Positions 17,417 to 26,473 of a stretch of 64,000 nt of DNA are shown here, in pieces. A model generated the notes under the pieces. That model searched no databases. It was not told where the DNA came from and saw only the letters and a list, made by a program, of their open reading frames with translations. Numbering within the stretch: the first letter of the stretch is position 1; every line of letters begins with the position of its first letter. The DNA comes from Sphingomonas sp. S1-29 (GTDB lineage: Bacteria; Pseudomonadota; Alphaproteobacteria; Sphingomonadales; Sphingomonadaceae): positions 1,547,501 through 1,611,500 of the forward strand of contig NZ_CP110678.1 of the NCBI RefSeq assembly GCF_026167545.1, read 5' to 3'. The translations under genes were made by a program, and so were the position numbers.

Positions 17417-18108
17417 AAAGATTCTGGCGGGACGTCGCGGTTCAAGAACAGGCGGGTGGTTGGGGAATCAGCCTGGACGAACGGCCGGTGCGCACCCCCG
17501 GGCGCGTGCCCTTGCTGGTGCCCACCCCCGGGCTGATCGAGGCGATCGCCCAAGAGTGGCGCGCGGTCGAGACCGATATCGATCCGCGGGCGATGCCGCT
17601 GACCGGGCTCGCCAACGCCGCGATCGACCGGATCGCCCCTGATCCCGCCGCCTTCGCGCGCGCACTGGCCGCCTATGGCGCGAGCGACCTGCTCTGCTAC
17701 CGCGCCGACGCCCCCGCCCCGCTCGCCGATCGCCAGCGCGCGGCGTGGGATTCGGTGCTCGATTGGGCACGCGGGCGCTACGACGTGCATTTCGCGCTCG
17801 CGATCGGGGTGATGCCCGTCACCCAGCCCGCCGCGACGCTCGAGCGGCTGGGCGACGCGATTGCAGCGCGTTCGCCGTTCGAGCTCGCGCCGCTATCGGT
17901 CGTCGTGACGATCACCGGATCGCTGGTACTGGCGCTCGCGCTGATCGAAGGCGCCGCCGATGCCGACAGCGTCTGGACCGCGGCCAATATCGACGAGGAT
18001 TGGCAGGCCGAAATGTGGGGCGAAGACAGCCTAGCGACGCAATCGCGCGCGGTCCGCAGCGCCGAATATACCGCGGCGAATACCTTCCTGGCGCTGCTGA
18101 ACGTCTGA
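17413..18108 (+). CDS. ATP12 family F1-ATPase assembly chaperone
   Basis: A 231-residue protein related to mitochondrial Atp12, which helps assemble the alpha subunit into F1. Visible features are the N-terminal KRFWRDVAVQEQAGGWGISLDERPVRTP, the segment IAQEWRAVETDIDPRAMPLT near residues 45-64 (family hallmark), and SLVLALALIEGAADADSVW near residues 175-193 followed by EDWQAEMWGED. Length is normal. It is the last gene of the crcB-rluC-HAD-orf-ATP12 run; a hairpin follows. Confidence 0.92.
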   Translation: MKRFWRDVAVQEQAGGWGISLDERPVRTPGRVPLLVPTPGLIEAIAQEWRAVETDIDPRAMPLTGLANAAIDRIAPDPAAFARALAAYGASDLLCYRADAPAPLADRQRAAWDSVLDWARGRYDVHFALAIGVMPVTQPAATLERLGDAIAARSPFELAPLSVVVTITGSLVLALALIEGAADADSVWTAANIDEDWQAEMWGEDSLATQSRAVRSAEYTAANTFLALLNV

Positions 18109-18118
18109 CTTCACCGAA

Positions 18119-18144
18119 ACGCTCGCAAAATCGGTCGCGAGCGT
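18119..18144 (+). terminator. Hairpin after ATP12 gene
   Basis: Perfect 8-base arms ACGCTCGC and GCGAGCGT with a 10-base loop, eleven bases after the ATP12 stop. It has no T-run, so the terminator call is tentative. Confidence 0.4.
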
Positions 18145-18225
18145 CTATATCGGTTGCATCGCACCACCCAGCCCAAGCGCAGGTGCGACCGAGAGACGTG
18201 CGCTCCCGCTTGATGAGGAGCCGCT

Positions 18226-18414
18226 ATGCCATTCTTCGACGAAGCCCGATATTTCGGTCGCCGTGCGATCGCATCGCGGCTCGCCAGCGCTGCTGCTGCC
18301 GACAGCGGCGCGAGGATCGCGCATTCGAAACTCGCGATCCGATATCAATCCTTGTGCGATCGCTACGGCTCGGCCGGCACGATCGCCACGACCAATGAAG
18401 AAGGGCTTGTCTGA
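18226..18414 (+). CDS. Small protein of unknown function (62 aa)
   Basis: A short soluble protein with many Ala, Arg and Ser (ARYFGRRAIASRLASAAAAD). GAGGAG lies at good spacing before the ATG, and its stop overlaps the next ATG (TGATG), so it is probably translated and coupled to the following gene. No motif recognised. Confidence 0.6.
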   Translation: MPFFDEARYFGRRAIASRLASAAAADSGARIAHSKLAIRYQSLCDRYGSAGTIATTNEEGLV

Positions 18415-18668
18415 TGGACCCCACACGCACGCAATATCAAAGCAAAGACCTGCCGACCTCGCGCGCACTGCACGTCAGCGTCACCAGCGCCGAAGTGACC
18501 GCGATGTGCGCCAAGCACAAATGCACGATCAGCGCGATCGAAGAACTGGCATCGGGCGGCACCCGCGTCGTGATGATGAACGGCGATGACGCCGCGGTGA
18601 TCCGCAAGGCCTATGGCAAGAAAGTGCTGTCGGGCCCGGTCACGCGCACGCGCTGGCTGCAGACCTGA
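18414..18668 (+). CDS. Small protein of unknown function (84 aa)
   Basis: An 84-residue protein that looks like a compact alpha/beta fold: a beta-alpha pattern in LHVSVTSAEVTAMCAKHKCT, IEELASGGTRVVMMNGDDAAVIRKAYGKK, and a terminal GPVTRTRWLQT. Two Cys (CAKHKC) could bind a metal or be fortuitous. It is coupled to the 62-residue gene upstream and ends near the convergent gmk. No family recognised. Confidence 0.65.
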   Translation: MDPTRTQYQSKDLPTSRALHVSVTSAEVTAMCAKHKCTISAIEELASGGTRVVMMNGDDAAVIRKAYGKKVLSGPVTRTRWLQT

Positions 18669-18681
18669 GCTGAGGCCTTAC

Positions 18682-18707
18682 CCGTTCGGCGCTGCGGCGC
18701 CGGACGG
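18682..18707. terminator. Hairpin between convergent genes
   Basis: Arms CCGTTCGGCGC and GCGCCGGACGG (one wobble) around a four-base loop, lying between the 84-residue gene and the end of gmk. No T-run is present on either side. Confidence 0.4.
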
Positions 18708-19364
18708 TCAGGCGGTCTTGAGCATGTGGCGGATGAAGCCGATCAGGCCGGTCTGGCGCGATCGCTTCAGCCGCTCGGCGGCCAGGATCGTGCGGACGCT
18801 TTCGAAGCATTTTTCGACATCGTCGTTGACCAGCACATAGTCATAGCCGTCCCAATGGCTGACCTCGCCCGCGGCGCGCGCCATGCGTGCGTCGATCACC
18901 TCGATCGGATCGGTCGCGCGGTTGAGCAGCCGCTGGTGCAGTTCCTCCATCGAGGGCGGCAGGATGAACACGCGCACCACATCGCCGCCGGCGATCTGGA
19001 AGAGCTGCTGCGCGCCCTGCCAATCGATGTCGAACAACACGTCGCGGCCCGAGGCCAGGATTTCCTCGACCTGCGCGCGCGGCGTGCCGTAGCGGTGGTT
19101 GAAGACATGCGCCCATTCGAGGAACGCATGGTCGGCGACCATTTCGCGGAAGCGCTCGAGATCGACGAACTGATAGTCGCGCCCCTCGACCTCGCCCGGG
19201 CGCATCTGCCGGGTGGTGGCCGATACCGACATCCGAAGATCGGGGTCGGCGGCGAGCAATTTGCGGGCGATGGTCGACTTGCCGGCGCCCGAGGGCGAGG
19301 ACAGGACGAACAATACGCCGCGCCGTTTGAAGCCATGCGGGTCGGATTCGATCGTGTGCGCCAT
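18708..19364 (-). CDS. gmk: Guanylate kinase
   Basis: Phosphorylates GMP to GDP using ATP (218 aa from this start). The P-loop SSPSGAGKS is at residues 22-30. The GMP-binding segment VSATTRQMRPGEVEGRDYQF follows near residues 47-66, then FLEWAHVFNHRYGTP. An earlier in-frame start at 19385 would add seven residues. The C-terminal helix (FIRHMLKTA) is basic and hydrophobic. It is a single gene, followed by a hairpin. Confidence 0.96.
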   Translation of the reverse strand: MAHTIESDPHGFKRRGVLFVLSSPSGAGKSTIARKLLAADPDLRMSVSATTRQMRPGEVEGRDYQFVDLERFREMVADHAFLEWAHVFNHRYGTPRAQVEEILASGRDVLFDIDWQGAQQLFQIAGGDVVRVFILPPSMEELHQRLLNRATDPIEVIDARMARAAGEVSHWDGYDYVLVNDDVEKCFESVRTILAAERLKRSRQTGLIGFIRHMLKTA

Positions 19365-19411
19365 GCCCGCCTTTGGGACGGGCATGGCGCCTGCGTCAAG
19401 TCGGGCGGACG

Positions 19412-19612
19412 TTACAGCGGTCGCGTCGGGCCCTTGCGACGATCATAGGCCTTCTTGGCGACATAGGCGCCGCCCAGGACCATGCCGAGCGGCCCCATGC
19501 GGCGAAGCGCGCTGGCGGCGACCATGCCGATCGCGGCGCCCTTCATGCCGCCTGAGCCGTCGCGGCGATCGATTTCACGCCCGACCAATGCGCCGATGAT
19601 GCTGCGAATCAT
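19412..19612 (-). CDS. Small glycine-rich membrane-like protein (66 aa)
   Basis: Starts MIRSIIGALVGREIDRRDG and continues with two glycine-rich hydrophobic stretches (GAAIGMVAASALRRMGPLGM and VLGGAYVAKKAY), ending in basic residues. It resembles glycine-zipper proteins. The start overlaps the stop of the neighbouring 71-residue protein, whose N-terminus is similar (GALVG.. I D). The two look like diverged tandem copies. Function unknown. Confidence 0.65.
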   Translation of the reverse strand: MIRSIIGALVGREIDRRDGSGGMKGAAIGMVAASALRRMGPLGMVLGGAYVAKKAYDRRKGPTRPL

Positions 19613-19824
19613 GCTTTTTCCTCCGAACCGGTGATGGCGTCGAACGCCTGGCCGATACCGTAGAGCACCGCCCAGCCGATCGCATAGGTCGCGACGATGG
19701 GGATCGCGACCTTGAGCACGTTGGCGCTGATCGCGCCGATGACCGCGCCGTCGCCGACGCCGTCGTCGCCGCTCATCCCGTCGATTGCCGCGCCGACCAG
19801 CGCGCCGATGGTGGTTCCACCCAT
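19609..19824 (-). CDS. Small glycine-rich membrane protein (71 aa)
   Basis: Begins MGGTTIGALVGAAIDGMSGD with an acidic Gly/Asp turn (DDGVGDG), then two helices (AVIGAISANVLKVAIPIVAT and GWAVLYGIGQAFDAIT). A GGGGAGA site lies about nine bases upstream of the ATG. It overlaps the 66-residue gene and shares the pattern IGALVG-x3-D. Probably an envelope protein; no family recognised. Confidence 0.65.
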   Translation of the reverse strand: MGGTTIGALVGAAIDGMSGDDGVGDGAVIGAISANVLKVAIPIVATYAIGWAVLYGIGQAFDAITGSEEKA

Positions 19825-19912
19825 GATGATATTCTCCCCGCGTTTCGTGGAGGAAGAACCCGGATCGGGGCGCGGGGTTCCATCGGGCGGGGTTGGAGTG
19901 CGCGGTGGCGCT

Positions 19913-20040
19913 TCTCCCCTCCCTGGAAGGGAGGGGTCGGGGGTGGGTGGGTTCCTGGCGATACGGTTGCCGCCTGCGACCGGGCGGCCGTAGCGTGAGC
20001 ACTCGACCCACCCCCATGCCCTCCCTTTCAGGGAGGGGGG
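19913..20040. repeat. A-type intergenic inverted repeat (copy 1)
   Basis: About 128 bp with terminal palindromes CTCCCCTCCCTGGAAGGGAG (left end) and CTCCCTTTCAGGGAGGGG (right end), inner arms GGGGGTGGGT and ACCCACCCCC, and a central part containing a conserved GTGAGCACTCGACCCACCC-like segment. It lies between fumC and the small-membrane-protein pair. Three more copies lie at 28783, 31463 and 63586. Confidence 0.85.
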
Positions 20041-20042
20041 TT

Positions 20043-21434
<1,392 letters not shown>

Positions 21435-21470
21435 GCGCGGACAACCGATCGCGCGCGATCGGGTTGCGCT

Positions 21471-21896
21471 TCAGCCAAGCCGCTTGCGCAGAAAGATGCG
21501 CGATTCGCCGGGGGGATAGTCGTCGAGCCGCGCGAAAGGCTCGTAGCCCAGCCGCTCGTAAAAGCCCTGCGCCTGGAAGCTGAAGGTGTCGAGCCAGACG
21601 CCGACGCAGCCGCTGCTAAGCGCTTCGCCTTCTGCGGCGCGCATCAGCCGGGTGCCGATCCCCTGCCCGCGCATCATCGGCGGCAGCGCGAGATATTGGA
21701 CGAAGAGCCAGCGATAGGCGATGCGGCCCCACAGTCCGCCGACGATCGCGCCTGAATCGTCGCGCACGGTAACGGCAACCAGCCTCTGCTCGATCGGTGG
21801 GCCGGCCTGGTCGTTATAGGCGCTGAGCGCGGCGAGAATCGCCTCGCGCTCGGCATCGCCGGGCGTTTGCGCGACTTCGATCGACGTGGGCGTCAC
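21471..21896 (-). CDS. GNAT family N-acetyltransferase
   Basis: A 141-residue acetyltransferase. The acetyl-CoA loop is visible as MMRGQGIGTRLMRAAE (R-x-x-G-x-G/A) near residues 74-89, then the C-terminal GFYERLGYEPF near residues 111-121. The substrate is unknown. The start is GTG, overlapping the sspB stop by four bases (GTGA), so it is co-translated with sspB. Confidence 0.88.
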   Translation of the reverse strand: MTPTSIEVAQTPGDAEREAILAALSAYNDQAGPPIEQRLVAVTVRDDSGAIVGGLWGRIAYRWLFVQYLALPPMMRGQGIGTRLMRAAEGEALSSGCVGVWLDTFSFQAQGFYERLGYEPFARLDDYPPGESRIFLRKRLG

Positions 21897-22375
21897 TTCT
21901 TGCGCTTGAAATCCACTGCGACGACGTTCGAGCCGTCTTCGATCGGCTTGGCGTCGGCGGGGTCGTTTTCGGCGGGCTCGTGCGGCTCGGGACCCTCGGG
22001 CTCTTCGGCGGCCTGGAAGCGCAACTCGAAATTGACCGCGGGATCGTGGAAGCCGGTGATCGCCGAATAGGGAATGACGAGCATCGAGGGCACCTGCCCG
22101 AAGCTGAGGCCGACCGAGAAGCGGTTGTCGTCGACCGTCAGGTCCCAGTAGCGATGCTGGATGACGATCGTCATCTCGTCGGGAAAACGCTCGATCAGCC
22201 GCTGCGGGATGTCGACGCCGGGCGCGGTGGTCTTGAAGGTGATGTAGAAATGATGGTCGCCGGGCAACCCGCCCGACGAGGCGACCGATCCGAGCACCCG
22301 GCCGACCACGGCGCGGAGCGCTTCCTGCACGATTTCGTCATAGGGAATCATGCTGTCTGGTAGGGTGCCGGTCAT
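21893..22375 (-). CDS. sspB: SspB family ClpXP protease adaptor
   Basis: A 160-residue adaptor that delivers ssrA-tagged proteins to ClpXP. The folded domain spans residues about 9-115: IPYDEIVQEALRAVVGRVL, GDHHFYITFKT, PDEMTIVIQHRYWDLTVDD and FSVGLSFGQVPSMLVIPYSAI. An acidic linker (EEPEGPEPHEPAENDPAD) leads to a basic tail VVAVDFKRKK, which in the family binds the ClpX N-domain. The alternative start MIPYDEI (22351) would shorten it by eight residues. Confidence 0.93.
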   Translation of the reverse strand: MTGTLPDSMIPYDEIVQEALRAVVGRVLGSVASSGGLPGDHHFYITFKTTAPGVDIPQRLIERFPDEMTIVIQHRYWDLTVDDNRFSVGLSFGQVPSMLVIPYSAITGFHDPAVNFELRFQAAEEPEGPEPHEPAENDPADAKPIEDGSNVVAVDFKRKK

Positions 22376-22469
22376 AGGCTCTTAGCTAGAGCGAAATGGC
22401 GGGGGGTCAAGCGGGCGCGACGCCGGGGCGGTGATTGCATGGGGCGCACGACGCGCTATGTGCCCATCC

Positions 22470-23057
22470 ATGCGCACCGCCCATATCTCAAGAAACACTT
22501 CCGAAACCGCGATCGACGTCGCGGTGAACCTCGACGGCACCGGGGTGTACGACATCTCGACCGGCGTCGGCTTCTTCGATCACATGCTCGAACAGCTTTC
22601 GCGCCATTCGCTGATCGACATCGAATTGCACGCCAAGGGCGACCTGCATATCGACCAGCACCACACCGTCGAGGATTCGGCGCTGGCGCTGGGCGAGGCG
22701 GTGGCCAAGGCGCTGGGCGACAAGCGCGGCATCCGCCGCTATGCCGACGCGCTGTCGCCGATGGACGAGGCGCTGGTGCGCGTCGCAATCGATATTTCGG
22801 GCCGGCCCTGGCTGGTGTGGAAGACCGCCTTCACGCAGACGCGGCTGGGCGAGATGGATACCGAGCTGTTCCAGCACTGGTTCCACAGCTTCGCGCAGAC
22901 CGCGGGGCTGACGCTGCACGTCGAGACGCTGTACGGAGAGAACAACCACCACATCATCGAGGCGGCGTATAAGGGCCTGGCCCGCGCGCTGCGCGAAGCG
23001 GTCGAGATCGACCCGCGCAAGGCCGATACCATCCCATCGACCAAGGGCACGCTGTGA
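22470..23057 (+). CDS. hisB: Imidazoleglycerol-phosphate dehydratase
   Basis: Histidine biosynthesis: dehydrates IGP to imidazole acetol-phosphate (195 aa, single-domain form). Metal-site motifs are [20 protein letters not shown] near residues 27-46, [18 protein letters not shown] near residues 57-74, and the C-terminal [19 protein letters not shown]. The ATG at 22470 matches the family N-terminus [12 protein letters not shown]. It opens the his operon and is divergent from sspB; the 94-base gap holds both promoters. Confidence 0.96.
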   Translation: MRTAHISRNTSETAIDVAVNLDGTGVYDISTGVGFFDHMLEQLSRHSLIDIELHAKGDLHIDQHHTVEDSALALGEAVAKALGDKRGIRRYADALSPMDEALVRVAIDISGRPWLVWKTAFTQTRLGEMDTELFQHWFHSFAQTAGLTLHVETLYGENNHHIIEAAYKGLARALREAVEIDPRKADTIPSTKGTL

Positions 23058-23371
23058 GCGAGACGATGATCCGCCCCGGCGCGCCGATGTGCCTGGTGCT
23101 GCTCAGCTATGTGCGCCCGATCGAGGAGGTCGACGCGCAGATGGCGGCGCATGTCGCGTTCCTGGCCGATGCGTTCGAGCAGGGCGTGCTGGTGATCGCG
23201 GGCCGCCGTGTACCGCGCACCGGCGGCGTGCTGCTGTTTCGCGGCGAGCCCGATGCGGTCGAAGCGGTGGCGGCGACCGATCCGTTCGTCACCTCGGGCG
23301 TGGCGACATTCGAGGTGGTGGCGTTCACCGCGAGCATGGCGGCGGCGGAGATGGCGGGAGTGTTCGCGTGA
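23054..23371 (+). CDS. YciI family protein
   Basis: A 105-residue ferredoxin-like alpha/beta protein of the YciI/YCII family: [20 protein letters not shown] (residues 13-32), [18 protein letters not shown] with the His and Asp typical of the family, and [17 protein letters not shown] near residues 78-94. Function is unknown; some relatives are dehydrochlorinases or fused to other enzymes. The GTG start overlaps the hisB stop (GTGA). It lies inside the his operon between hisB and hisH. Confidence 0.88.
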   Translation: MSETMIRPGAPMCLVLLSYVRPIEEVDAQMAAHVAFLADAFEQGVLVIAGRRVPRTGGVLLFRGEPDAVEAVAATDPFVTSGVATFEVVAFTASMAAAEMAGVFA

Positions 23372-23382
23372 GCGGCATATTC

Positions 23383-23485
23383 CCCCCTCCCGCTTGCGGG
23401 AGGGGTCGGGGGAGGGCCTGTCTTTGCATTGGCCGCACCCTGGAGACATGCCCTCCCCTAACCCCTCCCGCAAGCGGGAGGGGGA
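23383..23485. repeat. B-type inverted repeat inside the his operon
   Basis: Arms CCCCTCCCGCTTGCGGGAGG (left) and CCTCCCGCAAGCGGGAGGGG (right), with inner GGGGGAGGGC against GCCCTCCCCT, about 103 bp. It separates yciI from hisH by about 115 bases. Its right end provides the only purine-rich ribosome-binding site before hisH. Confidence 0.8.
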
Positions 23486-23486
23486 T

Positions 23487-24089
23487 TTGAGCGTCGCTCT
23501 TATCGACTATGGCGCGGGCAATCTGCATTCGGTGCATAATGCGCTAAAGGCCGCAGGTGCGACCAACATCGCGCTCACCGCCGATCCCGACGCCATCCGC
23601 CGCGCCGATCGGATCGTGCTGCCCGGCGTCGGCGCGTTTGCCGCTTGCGCCGATGGCCTGCGCGCGCTGCCGGGCATGGTCGAGGCGATCGAGGAGCGCG
23701 CGCTTCGGGGCGGCGTGCCGTTCCTGGGGATTTGCGTCGGCATGCAACTGATGGCGACCACCGGCGAGGAAATGGGCGTCCATGCCGGGCTTGGCTGGAT
23801 CAAGGGGAGCGTGCGGCTGCTGCCCGCTTCGCCCGACGTGCGCGTGCCGCATATGGGCTGGAACGACGTGATGCCGACCCACGCGCATCCGCTGATCGAA
23901 CCCGGCGAGGCCTATTTCCTGCACAGCTATGCGTTCGACGGTGCCGATGTGCTCGCCACTACGCAGCATGGCGGGCCGGTGACCGCGGCGATCGGGCGCG
24001 ACAATCTGATCGGTATCCAGTTCCACCCAGAAAAGAGCCAGCGCTATGGCATCGCGCTGCTCGAGAGGTTTCTTGCATGGCGTCCCTGA
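23487..24089 (+). CDS. hisH: Imidazole glycerol phosphate synthase glutaminase subunit
   Basis: Class I amidotransferase subunit (200 aa) supplying ammonia to HisF. The N-terminus VALIDYGAGNLHSVHNAL is standard, so the start must be the TTG at 23487, which gives M/L-S-V. The nucleophile Cys lies in LGICVGMQLM near residues 80-89, and the catalytic His/Glu in GIQFHPEKSQRYG near residues 178-190. No ATG or GTG lies nearby. The purine-rich end of the upstream repeat (GGGAGGGGGA) serves as the ribosome-binding site. Confidence 0.94.
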   Translation: MSVALIDYGAGNLHSVHNALKAAGATNIALTADPDAIRRADRIVLPGVGAFAACADGLRALPGMVEAIEERALRGGVPFLGICVGMQLMATTGEEMGVHAGLGWIKGSVRLLPASPDVRVPHMGWNDVMPTHAHPLIEPGEAYFLHSYAFDGADVLATTQHGGPVTAAIGRDNLIGIQFHPEKSQRYGIALLERFLAWRP

Positions 24090-24811
24090 CGATTTTCCCC
24101 GCGATCGACCTCAAGGCGGGCCAGGTCGTTCGGCTGGCCGAGGGCGATATGGACCGTGCGACGGTGTATGGCGACGATCCGGCGGCGCAGGCACGCGCCT
24201 TTGCCGATGCCGGGGCGGATCATCTGCATGTCGTCGATCTCGATGGCGCATTTGCCGGCGGATCGGTGAATGGCGATGCGGTGCGCGGCGTGGTCGCTGC
24301 GTTTCCGGGGCGGGTGCAATTGGGCGGCGGCATTCGCGACATGGCGGCGGTCGAGGGCTGGCTGAAGCTCGGCGTCGCGCGGGTGGTGATCGGCACCGCC
24401 GCGCTCAAGGACCCGGAGTTCGTTAAGCGCGCGGCGGCGGCGCATCCGGGGCGGATCGTCGTCGCGGTCGATGCGCGCGACGGGATGGTCGCGACCGCGG
24501 GTTGGGCCGATGTGTCGGACGTCACCGTCGTCGATCTGGCGCGGCGCTTCGAGGATGCGGGGGTGGCGGCGTTGCTGTTCACCGATGTCGGGCGCGATGG
24601 GATGCTCAAGGGCTGCAACGTCGAGGCGACGGTGGCGCTGGCGCGCGCGGTGGCGATTCCGGTGATCGCCAGCGGCGGAGTCGCGGGGATCGAGGATATC
24701 GCGGCGTTGGTGGGGCATGTCGGCGACGGGGTCGAGGGGGTGATTACCGGGCGGGCGCTGTATGACGGGCGGCTCGATCTGGCGGCGGCGATCGCGATGG
24801 CGTGCGCATGA
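24077..24811 (+). CDS. hisA: ProFAR isomerase
   Basis: (Beta/alpha)8 barrel isomerase of histidine biosynthesis (244 aa). Catalytic Asp is in [14 protein letters not shown] (residues 6-19) and the second acid in [14 protein letters not shown] near residues 170-183. Phosphate-binding segments are QLGGGIRD and [12 protein letters not shown]. The ATG overlaps the end of hisH by 13 bases. Confidence 0.96.
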   Translation: MASLTIFPAIDLKAGQVVRLAEGDMDRATVYGDDPAAQARAFADAGADHLHVVDLDGAFAGGSVNGDAVRGVVAAFPGRVQLGGGIRDMAAVEGWLKLGVARVVIGTAALKDPEFVKRAAAAHPGRIVVAVDARDGMVATAGWADVSDVTVVDLARRFEDAGVAALLFTDVGRDGMLKGCNVEATVALARAVAIPVIASGGVAGIEDIAALVGHVGDGVEGVITGRALYDGRLDLAAAIAMACA

Positions 24812-24828
24812 GGGACGCGCCCCTCCCC

Positions 24829-24905
24829 CGTTCGTTTCGAGCGAAGTCGAGAAACGGGATTGTGTGCCTGCGTGGCGGTTTCTCGACTTCGCTCGAAACG
24901 AACGG
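24829..24905. repeat. C-type inverted repeat, perfect 28-base arms
   Basis: The left arm (24829-24856) starts CCGTTCGTTTCGAGCGAAGT. The right arm (24878-24905) is its exact reverse complement. The loop is 21 bases. It lies between hisA and hisF, ending 21 bases before the hisF ATG. A degenerate single arm of the same type is seen at 32708-32731. Confidence 0.9.
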
Positions 24906-24926
24906 CCTTGGCCTGGGTACCGCACG

Positions 24927-25703
24927 ATGACCGTTCGCGCGCGCGTCATTCCCTGTCTCGACGTCGCCAATGGCCGTGTCGTGAAAGGCGTCAACTTTGT
25001 CGACCTGCGCGATGCGGGCGATCCGGTCGAGCAGGCGCGCGCCTATGACGCTGCCGGCGCCGACGAACTCTGCTTCCTCGACATCACCGCCAGCCATGAG
25101 GCACGCGGCACGATCCTCGACGTGGTGCGGCGCACCGCCGAGGTGTGCTTCATGCCGCTCACCGTCGGCGGCGGGGTGCGGTCGGCCGAGGATGCGCGCG
25201 CGCTGCTGCTGGCGGGGGCGGACAAGGTCGCGGTCAACTCGGCGGCGGTGTCGCGGCCCGAAGTGGTTTCGGACATCGCGGCGCGCTTCGGCAGCCAGTG
25301 CGTCGTCGCCTCGGTCGACGCGCGGCGCAGCGGCGATGGGTGGGAGGTGTTCACGCATGGCGGGCGCAAGGCGACCGGGATCGACGCGATCGAACATGCG
25401 GTTCGCCTGGCCGAACTTGGCGCTGGCGAATTGCTCGTCACGTCGATGGACCGCGACGGTACGCGCGGCGGCTATGACCTCGACCTGATCCGCGCGATCG
25501 CGCAGCGGGTGCGGGTGCCGGTGGTGGCGAGCGGCGGGGTCGGCGGGCTGGGTGATCTGGTCGCCGGAATCCGCGACGGCGGCGCGAGCGCGGTGCTGGC
25601 GGCGTCGATCTTCCATTTTGGCGAGGCGAGCATCGCCGACGCGCATGCGGCGCTGGCGGCGGCGGGAATCCCGGTGCGGCGGCCGGTTAACGCTTTGGCG
25701 TGA
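24927..25703 (+). CDS. hisF: Imidazole glycerol phosphate synthase cyclase subunit
   Basis: Barrel partner of HisH (258 aa), forming imidazole glycerol phosphate and AICAR. Catalytic Asp in [19 protein letters not shown] (residues 6-24) and in [18 protein letters not shown] near residues 172-189. Phosphate loops are [12 protein letters not shown] and [12 protein letters not shown]. The ATG at 24927 is chosen because the longer upstream frame would translate the inverted repeat. Confidence 0.96.
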   Translation: MTVRARVIPCLDVANGRVVKGVNFVDLRDAGDPVEQARAYDAAGADELCFLDITASHEARGTILDVVRRTAEVCFMPLTVGGGVRSAEDARALLLAGADKVAVNSAAVSRPEVVSDIAARFGSQCVVASVDARRSGDGWEVFTHGGRKATGIDAIEHAVRLAELGAGELLVTSMDRDGTRGGYDLDLIRAIAQRVRVPVVASGGVGGLGDLVAGIRDGGASAVLAASIFHFGEASIADAHAALAAAGIPVRRPVNALA

Positions 25704-25724
25704 AGCTGGGTGGTAAGGCGTGGT

Positions 25725-25919
25725 ATGGACCTGTTGCGCCTTGCCATCCTCATCCTGTTCGCCGCCCCCGGCTTTGCCGCGCATACCGGGGTGACGCGGC
25801 GCAACGGCTTTTCGCTGTCGGACGCGGCGATCTTCGGAATCGTCGTGATCGGCCTGTGGCTGGCGCAGCGCGCGATGCGGCGACGCCATCGCAAGGCCGA
25901 CGACAGCCGCGAGGATTGA
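25725..25919 (+). CDS. Small membrane protein in the his operon
   Basis: A 64-residue protein with two hydrophobic helices ([35 protein letters not shown]) and a basic/acidic tail ([13 protein letters not shown]). It lies 21 bases after hisF and 32 bases before hisE. The ATG at 25725 follows TAAGG; a GTG at 25710 is an alternative. Probably a real small membrane protein, but not part of the known histidine pathway. Confidence 0.6.
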   Translation: MDLLRLAILILFAAPGFAAHTGVTRRNGFSLSDAAIFGIVVIGLWLAQRAMRRRHRKADDSRED

Positions 25920-25951
25920 CACCCTGCGCGGTGCGCGCGAAGCCCCGCAGC

Positions 25952-26473
25952 ATGGCCTTTACCGACCCCCTCGACGCGCTCGAAGCCGTCATCCGCAGCC
26001 GCCGCGGCACCGATCCGGGCGCTAGCTACACCGCATCCTTGTTCGCCAAGGGCCGCCCCAAGATCGCGCAGAAGCTGGGCGAGGAAGCCGTCGAGGCGGT
26101 GATCGCGGCGGTGCGCGGCGACCGCGCCGAACTTGTCGGCGAGGCCGCCGATGTGCTGTTCCATTTGCTGGTGGTGCTGGTCGATGCCGGGCTGACGCTC
26201 GACGATGTGCGCGCCGAGCTTTCCAAGCGCGAGGGCGTGTCGGGGCTGGTCGAGAAGGCTGCGCGGCCGAAGGTTGCGGCGGTCGTGGAGCCCGTGGCCG
26301 AGCCTGTAGCGGAACCGGTCGTGCAATCGGCGGCGGCCGACACCGTCGAAGCTTCGTCGCCGCTCCCGCTGTCGGGGGGAAGCGGGACGGGGACCATTCG
26401 CGATATCAACAAGTCCAGCGATCGGGAACAGGCGCTCCCCCGGCCCCTCCCGCAAGCGGGCGGGGGATTCTGA
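25952..26473 (+). CDS. hisE: Phosphoribosyl-ATP pyrophosphatase with repeat-derived C-terminal extension
   Basis: Second step of histidine synthesis: hydrolyses PR-ATP to PR-AMP. The HisE domain fills residues 1-107 ([57 protein letters not shown]). Free-standing HisE is usually about 105-110 residues; here 173. The extra 65 residues are Pro/Ala/Val/Glu-rich (VAEPVAEPV), then translate a B-type repeat arm: the last residues are [12 protein letters not shown]. The stop overlaps the HIT gene start by one base. Confidence 0.92.
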   Translation: MAFTDPLDALEAVIRSRRGTDPGASYTASLFAKGRPKIAQKLGEEAVEAVIAAVRGDRAELVGEAADVLFHLLVVLVDAGLTLDDVRAELSKREGVSGLVEKAARPKVAAVVEPVAEPVAEPVVQSAAADTVEASSPLPLSGGSGTGTIRDINKSSDREQALPRPLPQAGGGF

